NCBI GenBank assembly: GCA_036345935.2
Contig: JADWOT020000005.1
Location: forward strand, 7,063,960-7,127,959
Source: Taenia hydatigena
Lineage: Eukaryota; Platyhelminthes; Cestoda; Cyclophyllidea; Taeniidae
DNA: 64,000 bases
Direction of reading: 5' to 3'
Under the pieces are notes generated by a model. The model did no database searches and had not been told where the DNA came from. It was given only the letters and a program-made list of their open reading frames with translations. Below are positions 25,960 to 39,965 of the stretch, piece by piece. Numbering within the stretch: position 1 is the stretch's first letter; each line of letters begins with the position of its first letter. The translations under genes were made by a program, and so were the position numbers.

Positions 25960-28900
25960 TTATGGAGTAAAGCCCACTTCAGCATTGTCGATAGTGCGCA
26001 GCATGCTGATGGGGACCTCCTCCTGCTCTCCACTTTCGAGATAGGTCACTATGGCCACGTGCTCGCCAGCCACCTTGGTGGAGAGGAGGCCAACGAGGCG
26101 CGCCATTTCATAGTCGCCTGACATGACACGCGCCTGCAGGACCGTGTTTGGAGCGAGGAGAGGTCTCGTGGACGATGATGATGCCGTCATTGGGGGCTTC
26201 GAAGGACCAGGTCGTTGGGGCGGCGGTTGATCCATGAATTCAGAGAGAGGCACTGGGCCACTCGAAGGCTTCCCTCGAAGACCTGCCCGCTCAGCTGCTG
26301 CCACCTGGAGAGGGATATAAGAGGTAAGACACTAAGCCTCATAGTTTGAGCACCCATTCCCTGCGACACTAATCACCCCAACATCCCTTCTGGAAGACAG
26401 GCCTTCTATATTTTTACAACCGCTATTTCCAGACTCACGCCTTTTATAGTACCTTTTGGAACGAACTTAGGACCACATGCCAGCTTTGACCTTAACTCCT
26501 ACTGACAACATTTCTAGGTTAAGAAGTAAATTTCATTCTTATAAGCTGCTTTATGGTCGTCTATGGTCGGTTTGGGCGCCACAATTCCACTATAGTGCAA
26601 CTGGCTCGCACACGACTATACTTGAATTAGGCAAACGTGTCGGGAAGCGATTTGAAGAAATCGCATAATCAGGTGGTGCTGAGAAGTCAAAATAGCATTG
26701 CTTAAATGGTATGAAAATTTCAATGCAGTAAATAGTGCACCTGATCGTGAGTGCTTAAGATGCGTTAGTGGAAGTCAGCAGAGGGATGGAATGAAAAACG
26801 ATATCTTCATCAAGAAGCGAGGGAATTCACAAAATGTGCGGCGATGTACTTCCAATAAGAAATCCCCTTAATCCAATTTGATTATTAAAGGTGGAATTAT
26901 TTGGTTATTTAAAATTAGACCGATTGAATGGCAAATGACAGCGTCATTATTCCAAAGGACGCGAGCAAAATTCCCCATTTCGATGGAGTCACGAAAGTAT
27001 ACAAAAACACTGAAAGCTCACGGTGCAACTCCAAAGTTAGCATGGCCTTCTCTACTGGAATGTGAGGCGGTTAACTGACAATTTTAAAACCGCATTAATC
27101 CCACCATATCAGAATTTCTCGTTGGGTGAGCATAGCCATTTCCGAATCTCATGTTAATATTTTTACAACCTCGTGCACAAGGGCGAAATTTGGAGGTCAA
27201 TAAAACGCATTAAGACATTTGTTACATACGACGAGGAGTTTCAAGGCCTTAACTTTTGATTCAGATACAAATATGCCATTTACTAAAAGTGAGTGGACAG
27301 AAATGATCAAAGCGAAAACGTTACCATGTTTAATCGTCAGAACCCTTACCGAAAAAAGTAGCAAGCAACTACCTAAGAGTTGACTTAACTTCATGTTTTG
27401 CTCCATTCTCATCAAACTTTGAAATTTTAAAAGCCTGAAGCAAATCAAATGGACACAAATGATATCTGCTTTGGTCTAAATGAGCGACTACATTGAGTGC
27501 ATAAGTGAATTCGATGGATGTTAGTTTACTTGTAAAGGAATTGGTAATTAACGCAGCATTTCTGTCATTAGTTCGTGGTAGTTTAGACCCAACAAGTAAA
27601 GTGGATGAATTGAAAAGACAAAAATTACACGATGATATTAAAAATTACATCGTTGAAGTTGGCAGTTGCAACCAATGTAAGCGTTATTTTAGATTTAGAG
27701 CAAATAACAAATGTGCTCCTGTAAGGTGGGTAAAATTAATTAATTAATAGCGCTACAGTCTAGTTAAACGCGAGAAATAGCTACCTAGAGATCAATGTGG
27801 TCCTTGCGGTTCAAACACGTACATAGTCACCTCTTTTTATCTAGTTTTAGCAAAAAAAATTACCACTGCAGTAAATAGTTCCTTCCGTGGGGTACTTTTC
27901 CACCAAATAATGGATGCGAAAATTACTAAACAATGGGAGCCAAGGAAGAAAAGCCGATATCATCACCACAAAAGCCCAATTTTTTTTCAATTAACAATGC
28001 AGCGGAATTCGGCGGTTTAAAAATTTAGCTCATCAACCAGGCCTCACTAAAATGGGCAAAAGTAAGACCGTTGTCAATATTAACCTTCCTCAGCAAACAG
28101 TGATCAGTAATTAGAACGCAACACGATTCCTAGTGAACCGACCCAAACTACTGGAATCAGGACCGTGCTCCTCTGAGGTACAGTCCGCGTTTCTTCCAGT
28201 TCACCGACGATGGAGAGCGCACCACTGAGTGAAGGCCTATGTAGTGTCATATTTACAAACTGACCTTGTAAATACAAAAAGACAACTGGGATCCCGGTGA
28301 ATTGAATACGCGAAAACCAAAAATAACCTAATGTCATTTAACGATTTAAGGTTTATAGCGAGCTGCATACCTGCAGATTCTATTTCAAATGAGAAAAAAG
28401 AGTAACAGATAAATACAAAGTGCTGCTACTTAGATATTTTTGGAACCGACTCGAAGGGAGAAGGTATAACCGTTTCTTCAGAAAATGCTAGAAACAAAAA
28501 AATCATCTCGGAAAAAATAGCAAAACCAGGTCTATTTCGTATCATAGGCAGAAACGTTAATAACTACAACTCCCTAACACTTGGAGAGCAGTCAGTCAGC
28601 ACCATGCAAAAACAGGAAACACGCAAATGTTGTTTTCACTTGCAGTTTGCCCTACCTGTTTTGACAGGTATCAAAGGGATCCATCACATTTGTTTGTTTA
28701 AAAGAATCCCCCAGACTGTTCATCCGTTATTGAAACGGGTACAAGCCTTTAGCAAGGGACATCCCTTTTAGTGGCTTGTCGAGGTAAGCTAAACCTGTTC
28801 CGTTAAGTAGTTGTAAGAGGTTTCGGGGATTCATCCAGGAATCATTTAACATAAGCTTGACTTTTTCAAAATAGCGGAACATTTTATCTCAGAATTACTT

Positions 28901-31900
28901 ACATGCGAAACTCTGAGATATTTATAACTAAGGTAGTTATTTAGATCCTAGTGTGACGATCGTTGCGTCGCTATTTAGATTGAAAAGAATTAGAATTGTA
29001 TTGCATGAGACGGGTATGACCACGTAATGCCCAAATTGAAAAAAAGGAATTCGATGACAGCCTAAAATTAAACAAGTATGAGCTTATTTTGAGTTTACTT
29101 CGGTGAGAACCTTACTCCAAAAGAGCTAATTTTCAGCCAACAAAGTAGCCCCAACCCCGGTCTGTTCATCGTGCAGGCATCTTCAAATGCAAATGTTAAG
29201 GGAATCTAGCATTATGAGTGAGGCGTGCAATGACCGAAAGTGCCCTCCAATTCAATTGCCAATTATCACGACACTGAGCCATGATTGATTTAGCCAGGGA
29301 TCCGTGCGATTCTGTTCAAGTGGCCGGAGAATGCGCTGATCGGTAAACATAACCTACGACCTTACTAGGACAATGAAAAAGCATGGGCATTCTAGTGCGT
29401 TTGAACTATTACAAGCAAATGATAGTCATCAATGTACTCATGCTACCCACATACTAACTGTGGACTATTTCTTGAAAAAATGTGGAAATATCCAGCAGCA
29501 AGATGACACAGAACTATCTATGTAGCGTTTCCAAACTGTTGATTAATAGTGAGGAGATTCATATCACATGCACCTGGCTCTAAAATCCATTAGATTCTAA
29601 ACAAGTACTTTTCATGCCTTACGTTCTTTTTGATCTCAAGAACGGCGATAAATTAAGCTCCATCAATGAACCACGTTTGCATACCACCTTTTGCCATTTT
29701 GAAGAAAAATTATCACTGGTATGCAAACACACCCGGATTCGTTAATGTAGATTATCTTTCCCCTCACCGTCTGATCCATCCATTTGGGGGCGGTGAAGAA
29801 ATTCATTACCTTAGATCTGCTCAACTTAAGCCATCAAAGAATTATAATGATAGCCTAAAATTCTTCAGATGGAACAATACCCTTGATAACTAGTCGAAAC
29901 AAGTCAAATCTATTAAAAAGTTTCGAGAGGCTATCAAAAACCTATTACTGATGCCATATATCAACTTTTGAAATGTAAAGCAGCGAAGCAACAACTCAAG
30001 CATTAGCCTTGTCGTTTTAAGGTTTCAAAATTTAGCTCCGCATCGTAGGAATTTATAAGTCTCCTTACTGATGCGCCAGTGTACGACTCGTATACTTTTA
30101 AATTACAGATAAAAGCCCCAATGGCAAAAAGACTTGGAGTCAAGTTTCATTTTACCTTCAATGGAGGATTTGTTCCAAAAGAGCTTGGTTGGTAAATAAA
30201 ATGACTGCGGCCGGACTACCTGTTTGGCAGGCGGGATTATCCGCAAATCTCTAATGATGGCGCGGCTTAATAATGAATGAGCCATCCGACCCACTCACTC
30301 CCTACCTAAACAAGGGGACCCGATACCCATTAGACCTAAAATGCCTTTATTTGACTTCGTTAGATTAGTATTAAGCCACGAAGATCGTAAAGCGGGAATC
30401 GGAGCCAATCAACTTAAGTGTAAGATGAAAGGAAGCCACACAACTCACTGGGTCGAAGCGTGGATCCTCCTCAATATCAAAGTTGAAGTTCTCACCGCGT
30501 TCAGCGTCTCTACGTCCACGACCTCGTCCGCGCTCAACGTCCGTCCTACCCCTGTATGATAAACTGAGGTGGCGATCGGATTGGCGTGCCGTGAGGCGAT
30601 AAATAGCGCCATCTAGACTGTTCTTTGACTCCTCCAAGGCTGTGTTGGCCTCCTGCGGCTGGTAGCCCATAGAAACTAGCTGGGCAAGGTTGGCATCACG
30701 TTCTACTGCCATATCTACTCGCGCCTGTTGGAATCTGACGCGTAAAAGTGGTAAAACACTGTCGGTGGAAAGCCATCATCAAAAAGAAAGTTCAATCCAT
30801 TATTAAAGTAACCTGTGTCAGAATTTGCTCACATAAAATGCGAGTCATTGTATTTGAGTGGTATTTCCACCAAAAATGTTTCGAAAATGGGCTAGTGAAA
30901 GCAAAAACTTAAAGCAATTCTTTCGCATCCATTTTACCATGCATTGAATAAAAAAGTTTTTCTTTACTGATGGTTTTTAAAGTTATCTTCATACCTCCAG
31001 TAAATTTTTGTACCGTGGTATATGGGTAGGGTGACATTGTTGAAACTTCCTCCCAGATGGCGTGGTTTCTGCCAACATGGAGTGGTAATTTATGTGCCAT
31101 TTTTGATTGTCTACGGTGGATAATAGCTTGATAATGCAGAGAAGGCAAAAACTGTGAAAGGAGTTTGAAGTGATTTTTTTTGTGAGTTCGGTGTCTTGAG
31201 TCAGATTCTTTATGACTTACAAATTTGATCGGTAATACCACAATCTCTCAAATTTGTACGAACGTAATCTGGACAAACCTTGCCTATTTTCTTATTTTGC
31301 CAAAACCTTTACTGGATCCAAAACGTTAAATTTTGCCAAAACACTACTAGTTTCTTCGATAGAGTGACTTGAGCCTATCAGAAACACAAAATTTACCGAG
31401 TCGGATCCCGCGATGGCAATCTCAAAAATGCGCTTCCAGTCCTAACGAAAGTGGTTAGCAGAGGTGGGTCCTGATGAAAGAATAACTCAGAAAAGAATTG
31501 AGATTCGACGGATGGGTAAGCGCCTTGCTCTTGGCTAAAGCCGTTGCCCATGAATGTACAAACAGCCCCGTGAATTCCTGACAGATGTGCAATAGACTGC
31601 AGTCAAAGCCCAACTCACTTCCAAATTCATTACACATTTGGGAAAAGCGGCAGCCAAAATATGGTCCGTTAATAAATAATGCGTGGAAAGACGCAACTAT
31701 CTATGGAGCTGAATGGTCCTCCAGACTACACTTGAAGTAGCCTTGATTATCACTAGTGCAACAGCGATATTGAACGCCGCTTTGCTTGTCCCAGATAAAA
31801 TAACTAGGTAATAAGCGATCAAATATAACAAAATAAATTATCGTATTCCCCCGACAGTTTGAAGGGAACGATGTACACGATCTTACCATATGTGACCATC

Positions 31901-34900
31901 GCCATTCCCTCAAGTACACTTTTGTCGGAGCAGGTGATGGCGGTAAGCATTAATTATTTTGACCTCCAAATAAGGTGGCACTATAAGAGGGGCACGCACA
32001 CAAGCACGTCCTCAGTAGGTATTTTCAAGCACTAATGCGCTGGTGTAAAGACAAGGCATTCAAGAGAACAAGCAGGAATACGTGGAAAATAAGGATAGGG
32101 ATTCAGAATATTAGCACGATCATTTGTCAGAGCTACGGTGAGATGAATTAAAGCTTCTCTATTATCCAATTATAAGTCAAGCGAATGGCATTTTGAGTTC
32201 CATTTAAAGTTCATAATAAGTGCAGTAAAAACGACCAAATTTACTAGCATCCCGTGTACGGCCACAGTGTTAAACAAGATAAAAGGATGTGCAGCAGGAT
32301 ACCAGCACAAACCGTAAACTATGCGAACGTTCACTTCAGATGGTACGCTAGAGAAACAGTGATTTCAATAATTCGACAAAGCTTTTCCTCAATCTGATCG
32401 AGCCAGCGAACTCCAAAATTGTCAAAAACATGACGACATTCACCCGATTTAACCAGATATTTACGGGTCCAATTCAGTGGAGAGTAGGGTGAAGGGAAAG
32501 GACCGGATTGGGGAATTAAGAGGTTTCAGAGCGATGACTCAATCACCTCACTGTTGGGCGTATAGACGCAAGATGCCCAGAGCAAATAACAGCGACACCG
32601 CTTCCTCGCCTAGCAGCAGCAACAGAATAGCAGGGGGTCAACGAAAGCGAACAAGCGAAAGAAAGGAGTGGAGGGAAGAGATTATCACCGCCGTCTGTTG
32701 CGAAGATAATAGAGTAAATTAGCCAGGAAAAAGTGACAAGCGAGCGCACATCCCCTATGTATCTTGTGGGCGAAATCCCGGGATCCATAATACCGTTAAT
32801 TATCTTGTGTGATCATGGACATTTGTTCAGAATACAGCATACCGCGAAAGTAGCAGCACTCAATGGATATGCCGATGATTCAACAGCACAATAAGGCCAT
32901 CGTGTAAAGAGACTGTAGTTTAGCTGGGAGTAAAGTGCACCTCATGCCTAAGTGTGATAAATTGATTACCAAAATCGTCTAAAAATAATAAACATGGCTT
33001 AAATTGTCGTTCCTCTCCAATATGCTGCGTCATGGGAAGAGTCAATTTCTTGTTTTTTAGAAAAACAACTACACGAGCCTTTCGAGCTGCTTGATCAAAA
33101 ATGGAAAAGCCTCTGATAATGAATAAAATGCACAAAGTGCAATTCTTGTGATACATAAAAGAGATCAAGTTTACCTGCAGATAAAGACTCACATGATAAA
33201 ATTCAAATTCTCGTGACCAAAATGCATTCCATTAACCATGGGATGATGACCATACTTACAAGAAAATCCAGTTACTTCTTCCATAGAAAATGGATTAAAC
33301 CGTTTTAATAAATAACAATGGCAAGCACAGTAAAAGCCCAACAGTGACTTATTCGTCAGTCGGGTGTAAACAAGAATGAATGCATAAATGGCCATTAAAA
33401 GAATGAGACGCGCAGCCATCAATGATTATGACCAAACTAATAGCACTGTCACGTCAGTATCATGCTATTAGTATAATTTATGGAAGAGTCGACAAAGTTG
33501 ATGTTTAAAGGCCTGATGCAAAGGCAGATGAGGTGGTTTGTATCTAAAAGAAATGTAGATATAACCAAATTTACAGTAGGATACCTAAAATGGCAATGAA
33601 GTCGCATGCTCATGGGAATATTGGGAATTTTCTGTCCTAGAAATAATAAAACGAAAACCGCTTGTCGTGAGACTAAACAGTTTAACTTGTTAACTCGACG
33701 CCGACGTTTGTCCGTAGGACATTGGAAAACGAATAGAGGCGACATCTACTTGTTTTTGACAGAAGTGCTCGAAAATGGCAAAGTAAAGTACTCTAAATTG
33801 GGGAGCCTGTCGCATCAGTGACGGAAAAAAAGAATTTCTAAGGAGGATCAATCATGCAGAAACCCGAGACACTTTAGCTCAGTGTGAGTTTGGTTGCACA
33901 ATCCCAAGGACGAGGTGCCGAACCTTGGGGTGCATTAATACTGCATCAACCAAAACTTGGTTATTAGAGCATTTTGAAAGAAATGTCACATGGTTGGCTT
34001 TTACGGCGATAACCTTAAACATTAAGCACAATGTTTTACTCACAAGACGAGATTGGATATCAAATAAAATGGGTAGCTTGTCTTTGGAACCCGCGTACAA
34101 AATAGAATTTTTGGCGCATACTATAAAGACGAAGTATGTTTCATAGTAGATCGACATTCCGGCGCAGATTTGAAGACGAGGAGAGGATGGACGGAGTTGC
34201 GTGCGGAAGAGAGCAAAAACGCAGCAAATCTTCACTCATAATAAAATAATGCCTTTAGACGTTAACAACCCTCCACCATCTCATGCTAATTCATATGCAA
34301 ATGACCCATCCGTTAATGTATATGCTAGATGAGTCTTTGGTAAAACGTAATGAATCATGCCGGCGAGAAAAGTAGCAATTTAAAATACCTATTGTACTCG
34401 GGAGCAGTTGAGTACAACCAATTCTGCACGGAAATAAGATCCGCGCGTCTTAATTTCTATGATGAACCGGGCGAAAAACATCAGGCGTCAAAGCAAAGTT
34501 CCAGAAATAGGGGAAACTAGGTTGTTCCATCCATTTCCTTGCGTATCGCAATTGTTGCGTACTGAGAGGAATTGAAAAGTTCAATAATATTCAAAGAAAT
34601 TTTAAGCTTTTGGTCAGCAGAAAAAAATGGCCCGCTTTTACTCAAACCTTAGTAGAGGGGCAATTTAATTGGTGAAATTAACTCCTTGTGAATAACTTTT
34701 TCGTATATCCAGGGTCATCAGAGCGCGAGACAGTGAAACGTTTTGTAAGAGGGCAATTCAAATAAGTAGAGATGATAAGAACGTTATGATTCCCTGATTG
34801 CTCATTAAGTCATTTTCATAGATAAACTTTGACTCAAAATCTCCCAATACGCATATGGTAGGCGCAGAAAAGGCAACAGATGCGCTGGCACAATATCCTT

Positions 34901-37900
34901 TTAATTCTCTTTTTTTCCTGAGGGTACCCCAAGAGACAGGAATCTAAGGCTTATATGAGTAGATTAACACAAAATCCAGAAAAACTCTTTTATTTATTTA
35001 GCCAATCTAGAATGAAACAACTGAGCCTAGTCGTCACAGTAAATAGCGGAAGGATGATGATAAAAAATGTATTGGGATATACTTTAAATTTAAACTAAAC
35101 AGAATGCATTCCTCATATTCCTCTTCAATTCTGTGGCAACAGTTTATGAACCAAAAAAGTTTAAGGTAATCAAATCCAAACGAGAAGTAAAAAAGCGGTT
35201 ATTAAATAGGTGGAGTGCAAATATAGACAAGGGAGGTACGTACTTGGATCCACCAACCTTGAATTTGTGTTGTACCAGCGCAGTGGTCCCAGTAGAGAGG
35301 ACGCTCTGAGCATTAGCCACAACTTCGCGCCGTTTTTGTTGGAAGTCCGAATCATCCCCAGTCGGTGCAACGCCGGCCCTCGAGGTAGCATTCATAGCCA
35401 CTTTGAGGGAATCGAAAGTATCTACGGGTTGTAAACGGAAGGCAGGCTCACGATTAATCACGCATGTGGAGCCAAAACAAATAAAAATGTCACAAAAGGC
35501 ACCAGACACCGTCTAGTGAAAATCAAGCATTTAGTTTACTCAGGATAATTTTAATTCTCATTAATACATTTGCATAATCCATATTAGGCCATTCATCTTT
35601 AACTAGCCTGCATTCATGGAAGATGGGCCTGTTAAAGTTTTCCCATAGGTTCGCACAGTTGATGACTGCTCTGCTTGCTCTACCCATTTCAGTTAACTTT
35701 TGCCAAACTGGCGAAACAGGCAGCAGTTAATATTAATATTTTTTCTAGGTATCGCTCCGGTGTAGATATTAAAAAAAAAAACATTAATTACCTTGTAATG
35801 CACAACTCAAATTTATATTAGCGCATTCAAATGAATTGCCCCATAAAGACACCCCCAGTACTATTTGATCGCGAAAACCACAGTTGCGAAAAAAGTATAA
35901 TTATACCAACGAATGTTTAGCTGAGCATCTCTTAAAGGCTGAAATGATAAAAACATTTCAAAATATCAATACTGAACATTAAAACCCCTTAGGCGTACCG
36001 AAGCATTAGTTCCCATGTGACTGTAATAACAAGCATACGACAATCAACTGACACGTGTTGTTATGCTCGACCAGGTAAAGGGTTGAATTCATAACCACTT
36101 TATCGGAGATAAAGTAGGTTGTTGCGCAAGACACCAGACTATTTATTTAAAGCCTTGGATAACTAGTGTGGTATCAACAAATTAACATTGGATCTGTGCT
36201 GGTGAAAGATAAGATTGAAAAACCAGTGTAAGTAACAACAGCAATCGGCTCATAAAGTAGCATCTTTCCCAAGCGGCATTAATTAGCAGACAGGATGGTA
36301 AGCATATATAAACGTCTGGTAGAATTGGATACATGAAAATATTACTCTCGACATCTATAAAACACAACCACGCAATAAATGGGAAGGTGGTTAACGCTAT
36401 TATCAATAAAGGTAAGACCGAAGAATTTACGCAATTCCATCCTAGTGTTGGAGTACAAATAATAAAAAACTTATTAAACTACTGATGGCACCAAGCATTT
36501 TCGAGAAGAGTAGGAAGAAGATGACAAACCTTTGGGTCGGTGGTTTCTGTTCCGCAGGTTGTTGAGGAATTCGTTATGTGAGTCGATCATGGCGGAGGCC
36601 TCTGGTGTACCGAAGGCGACAAACGGAGGAGGTGCATCGGGACCGGTCCGGTGAGAGCGCCGTGCGCCCTTTGCGTCCTAAAAATAAGCGTGAATGCATA
36701 ATTTTGTGGTTTAAGCCCATTGAGCAGCTGGTGCAGAACAGAACAGGGTGCGATAATGGCAGTTCACATGCTGCGGACGGGAGAGGTGAATGAGACCAAA
36801 CACTAGTAAAAAATGCGTTGTTAAGCAGCGACGAGAAAAGTTAACTAGAAATGATAAATTTCCCAATCAAGTAAATGTAATTAAAGCTGCATTATGCGGC
36901 TATAGTCGTTAAAAGCAACTCATTTTGGAAGCTGGCGTAAACAAACAAACAAATGGAGCATATATTAGCACAAGCACATGAACTACATTTAGCCCGAACG
37001 AACTTTTGAATGGGTCTGTTCTTATAGCTTTATGATGATGAGAATAATGCCGGCCCCACCCATCTAATGCACGTTTTCCCAATGATTGAATGGATTTGTT
37101 CGGAGTTTAGACTGTCAGATTCCATCAAAGTTCTATATTTCATTATTAGATGTTTAAAGGATAGTAAACCAAATGTAGTCTAAAGGAAAACCAGATTGAA
37201 GTAAGAATCCTACCCTTGTGAGAAGCCACTCTCGACAAAGCAGGTCGACGGAACCTTGGAGAACTTCGAAATTGTTGCGTCGGAGGATGAGAAAACCAAC
37301 GCGAATCTGTACACGACCGCTCAGACGGATTTTAGTTCCAGGCGGGGTCTGGGTCCTGAACCAAAGATAAGCTCATCATAGATTTTACTGAAGGTAAAGA
37401 CAGGAGATCAAAGAAAATCAAAATTTACCTAAATTTTTACCATTAAAGCGGTGGCACATTCACTCCTGCCAGTGGCAAATCTCCCGCTTTTTTCTCTAGC
37501 CATTTTGCCTTCTTGTAAAAGTATATCATCAGTTTAAAGCCCACACTTTGGCAAGATAAAGGAGTGTTGTCGAACATAAATGTAAACACAAAGACATGGT
37601 GAAGCATACTGCTTAAAGAGATTTTGATGAAAGATTAAAATTACGAAAAAATACTTCAAGAAACTATAAGTTTTCGTGCTTAGAATGGCACTAGCTGCGG
37701 TCGGAGATAATGGATTGAACACATCGCAAGGCCGAGGAATGTTGAAAGTAACAAAAAAGCTGTACCTTCGAGAAAAACGACGATCCTCAGGTGGTGTTAA
37801 CAATCAAAAACGAGAGTTTGAAGGACTATTCAGGTTGAATTAATTAATTTGGAGGAACCACTGGGCAGTGATTTCCAATCTCAATAAAAGATTATAAGAG

Positions 37901-39965
37901 CAGAAGCCGACTACCACCACAAAGTATCATGAGGACTTGAGAAATAAATAATACAACCCTTCGAGTGAATAATTGCACCATGTTTGTCCGCGAATAATCG
38001 AAATTGGTAAGGAATTTAAATATGAATACGATGAGCAGGTTATGTGCAAGACGAGCGTCATTATGCTAGGGGAACAACACACCACAGCATAAAAGTGACT
38101 TTAGAGCTCCATAAAATTTACATCAGCAGCATGAAATCGGAAATCCCACAAATTGTTGGAAAGTCGAAAATGACAAATTGGTGAATTAGAGCTGTATGTA
38201 TGACAGGAAGCAGTGCGGCTAATTTTCTGTACAGCGAAAGCACACGAGAGGGTAGATGAAACTCACGAGAGTTTGGGTGAGTTATCAACGTCAAGAGCCA
38301 AGATATTGCTTTTCCCATCTGTCAAGGTTAGCCTGAGAAGGCGAGGACCGCCCCCCGTATTGTCTGAACATGTCTGAAAATCCTCCTCCGCTTGTGAAAT
38401 GGCGATATTGCGTACGCGAGCTATCTGAAGCACCCGTCCATCTGCATCCAACTATAGCAGAGAGGAAAACTTCAAATCCACCATATGTTGTCAATCAAAA
38501 GAAATAATCGTGAACAGTCGGTAAGGGAAACTCCAAAAATAGTATTAATGAGGAAAATGAGTCTCGAAAATTAAAAGAATTAAAAGCTTTCCTTACTGAA
38601 TCTTTGCCCTTCTTCGATTCAATCCATCCCACACCGTACTCCCGCATGTCAGTCTGAAAGATACGATAAAGAAATGGTCCGTTTGTGTTTGCATTGTAGT
38701 AATAATAACAGATGAGCTAATGGACCTGTCAGTTAAGAGGATTCTTTCGATAAGAGGTAGTGGGTGAATGTAAGTTTATATGGCTGGAAGCAATATGGAG
38801 TACTAAAAAAATACTTTCCCCGCTAAAGAAAGGTCAATTTCACAGCTCTACTGGGCGATAATGGCAGACTTGAACAAACGGCAATTTATTACGATTTGTA
38901 CCTAGAATAACACACGATATGAAAAAATTGCATCACCCAATAAATGGTTCTTATAATTTTTATCTCTTAGTTGCGTACAAATCTTAACACTAACTTCTAG
39001 TTTCATAAATTAGCCGTACAGATGCCACTCTTGTGAGGATTTAGTTCTATAAACTTGCCTCTATTCGTTCCCGAATTTTGAAATCTTGCACTTAGACCTC
39101 ACGAACATGCCTGCTATAAACGAAACGTGATGTATAAATTACATAAAACACGGATTAAGCTATAACATCTTAATATACTGTTGTGGATGCTGACGAGGTT
39201 TAAGGGGATTATCTCAAATCAAGCTAAATAGACTCATAGGCGTACGCAGCGCACGGAAGACTGAATTCAAAACGCGAAATTTGAACAAATTGATAGGAAA
39301 CAATAGAGCGACCAAGCTGTATAACCATCACTATTTGGAAGAAACCGAAAATGAGAGGCTCAAAGTCGTAATATTTCATTGGAATGGAAGGCATTTTTTG
39401 ACACAATTTATGGCATCCCATAAACTTAATTCTTCCTCTACCCTAAACCGAAAGTAAAGCCGACAATCGGACAAACAAGGGACCGTCCCAATACAACGCG
39501 TCCGGAAATTAAAAGTGCATGCTTAGATGAATCCGAAAATAGAGACCCTCTTCATCAGGAAGCTACTGTTCTAGCAGAATTTTGTGTCAATATCTTCAGT
39601 TTGGCGAGCAGAAAATAGAAGTTATACTCTGCTTGAAGGGGCATGACCCCATCTAAGTACTATTTGAAAATAAGTTTCATGTGCCAAGCGACTATTTTTG
39701 AAATTCGATCAATGAAGCTTTGAAGCATTAAGCTTACAACACGTATTTCAGAAGGAACGTACATTAAGAAGGTGAGTCAAAACCTCTCCCTGATTCGGTA
39801 ATTTGGACAGAAGCGGATAAAATTTTTCCGAAATCGACCTGAAAGAAATGGTCAACAACAATGACAAGTGATAAGTTACCAATGAATAAAAGCACAAATC
39901 GACTCAGATTTATCATAATTTAAATAGACTTACCATCCTGCCGGGATGATATCGGCGGCAGCCAT
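25960..39965 (-). CDS. TDRD3: Tudor domain-containing protein 3 (TDRD3) orthologue, 9 exons seen
   Basis: Scaffold that, in studied animals, partners topoisomerase 3-beta and binds methylarginine marks. Minus-strand exons: 39965-39934 (ATG), 39838-39763, 38653-38597, 38451-38267, 37355-37214, 36677-36530, 35421-35244, 30734-30449 and 26304-25960. Phases are consistent throughout and close at TAA (481 codons plus stop). Domain order matches the family: N-terminal domain with AGW and LLNTDMREYG; OB fold with LQIARVRNIA, RLLRLTLTDGKSN and TPPGTKIRLSG; a linker with PPPFVAFG; UBA with LVSMGY and SLDGAIYRL; an Arg/Gly/Glu-rich stretch; then a Tudor-like segment. The start was chosen because ATG follows an acceptor directly (atccttttag) and reproduces the family N terminus. 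Small exons may be missed in the introns at 26305-30448 and 30735-35243. Use of TAA at 25960 as the real end is uncertain. Confidence 0.85.
26305..30448 (-). other. Large TDRD3 intron, nothing else recognised
   Basis: Intron of about 4.1 kb between the UBA exon (ends CCA before gtgagt) and the Tudor exon (begins after ctccag). Both borders are in phase 0. A minus-strand open stretch at 28104-28337 has exon-like borders (acatag on one side, gtgaac inside) but cannot be inserted without breaking phase, so I left it out. Plus-strand ORFs of 60-80 codons here show no motifs. Confidence 0.7.
30735..35243 (-). other. Large TDRD3 intron, nothing else recognised
   Basis: Intron of about 4.5 kb between the linker exon (donor gtacgt after TCC AA) and the UBA exon (acceptor gcgtcag). 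Joining the two restores phase 2 and reads through GGSKFQQARVDM without a stop. A 118-codon minus-strand ORF at 33879-34235 lacks splice borders and family motifs. No transposon sequence is recognised. Confidence 0.7.

Noticed and set aside
33879..34235. 118-codon minus-strand ORF inside a TDRD3 intron
   Set aside because: Does not fit TDRD3 phase, has no splice borders and no similarity to the family.
36578..36793. Plus-strand ORF over a TDRD3 exon, and similar ORFs over Nup107, troponin T and protocadherin exons
   Set aside because: These are antisense or off-frame shadows of well-supported exons.
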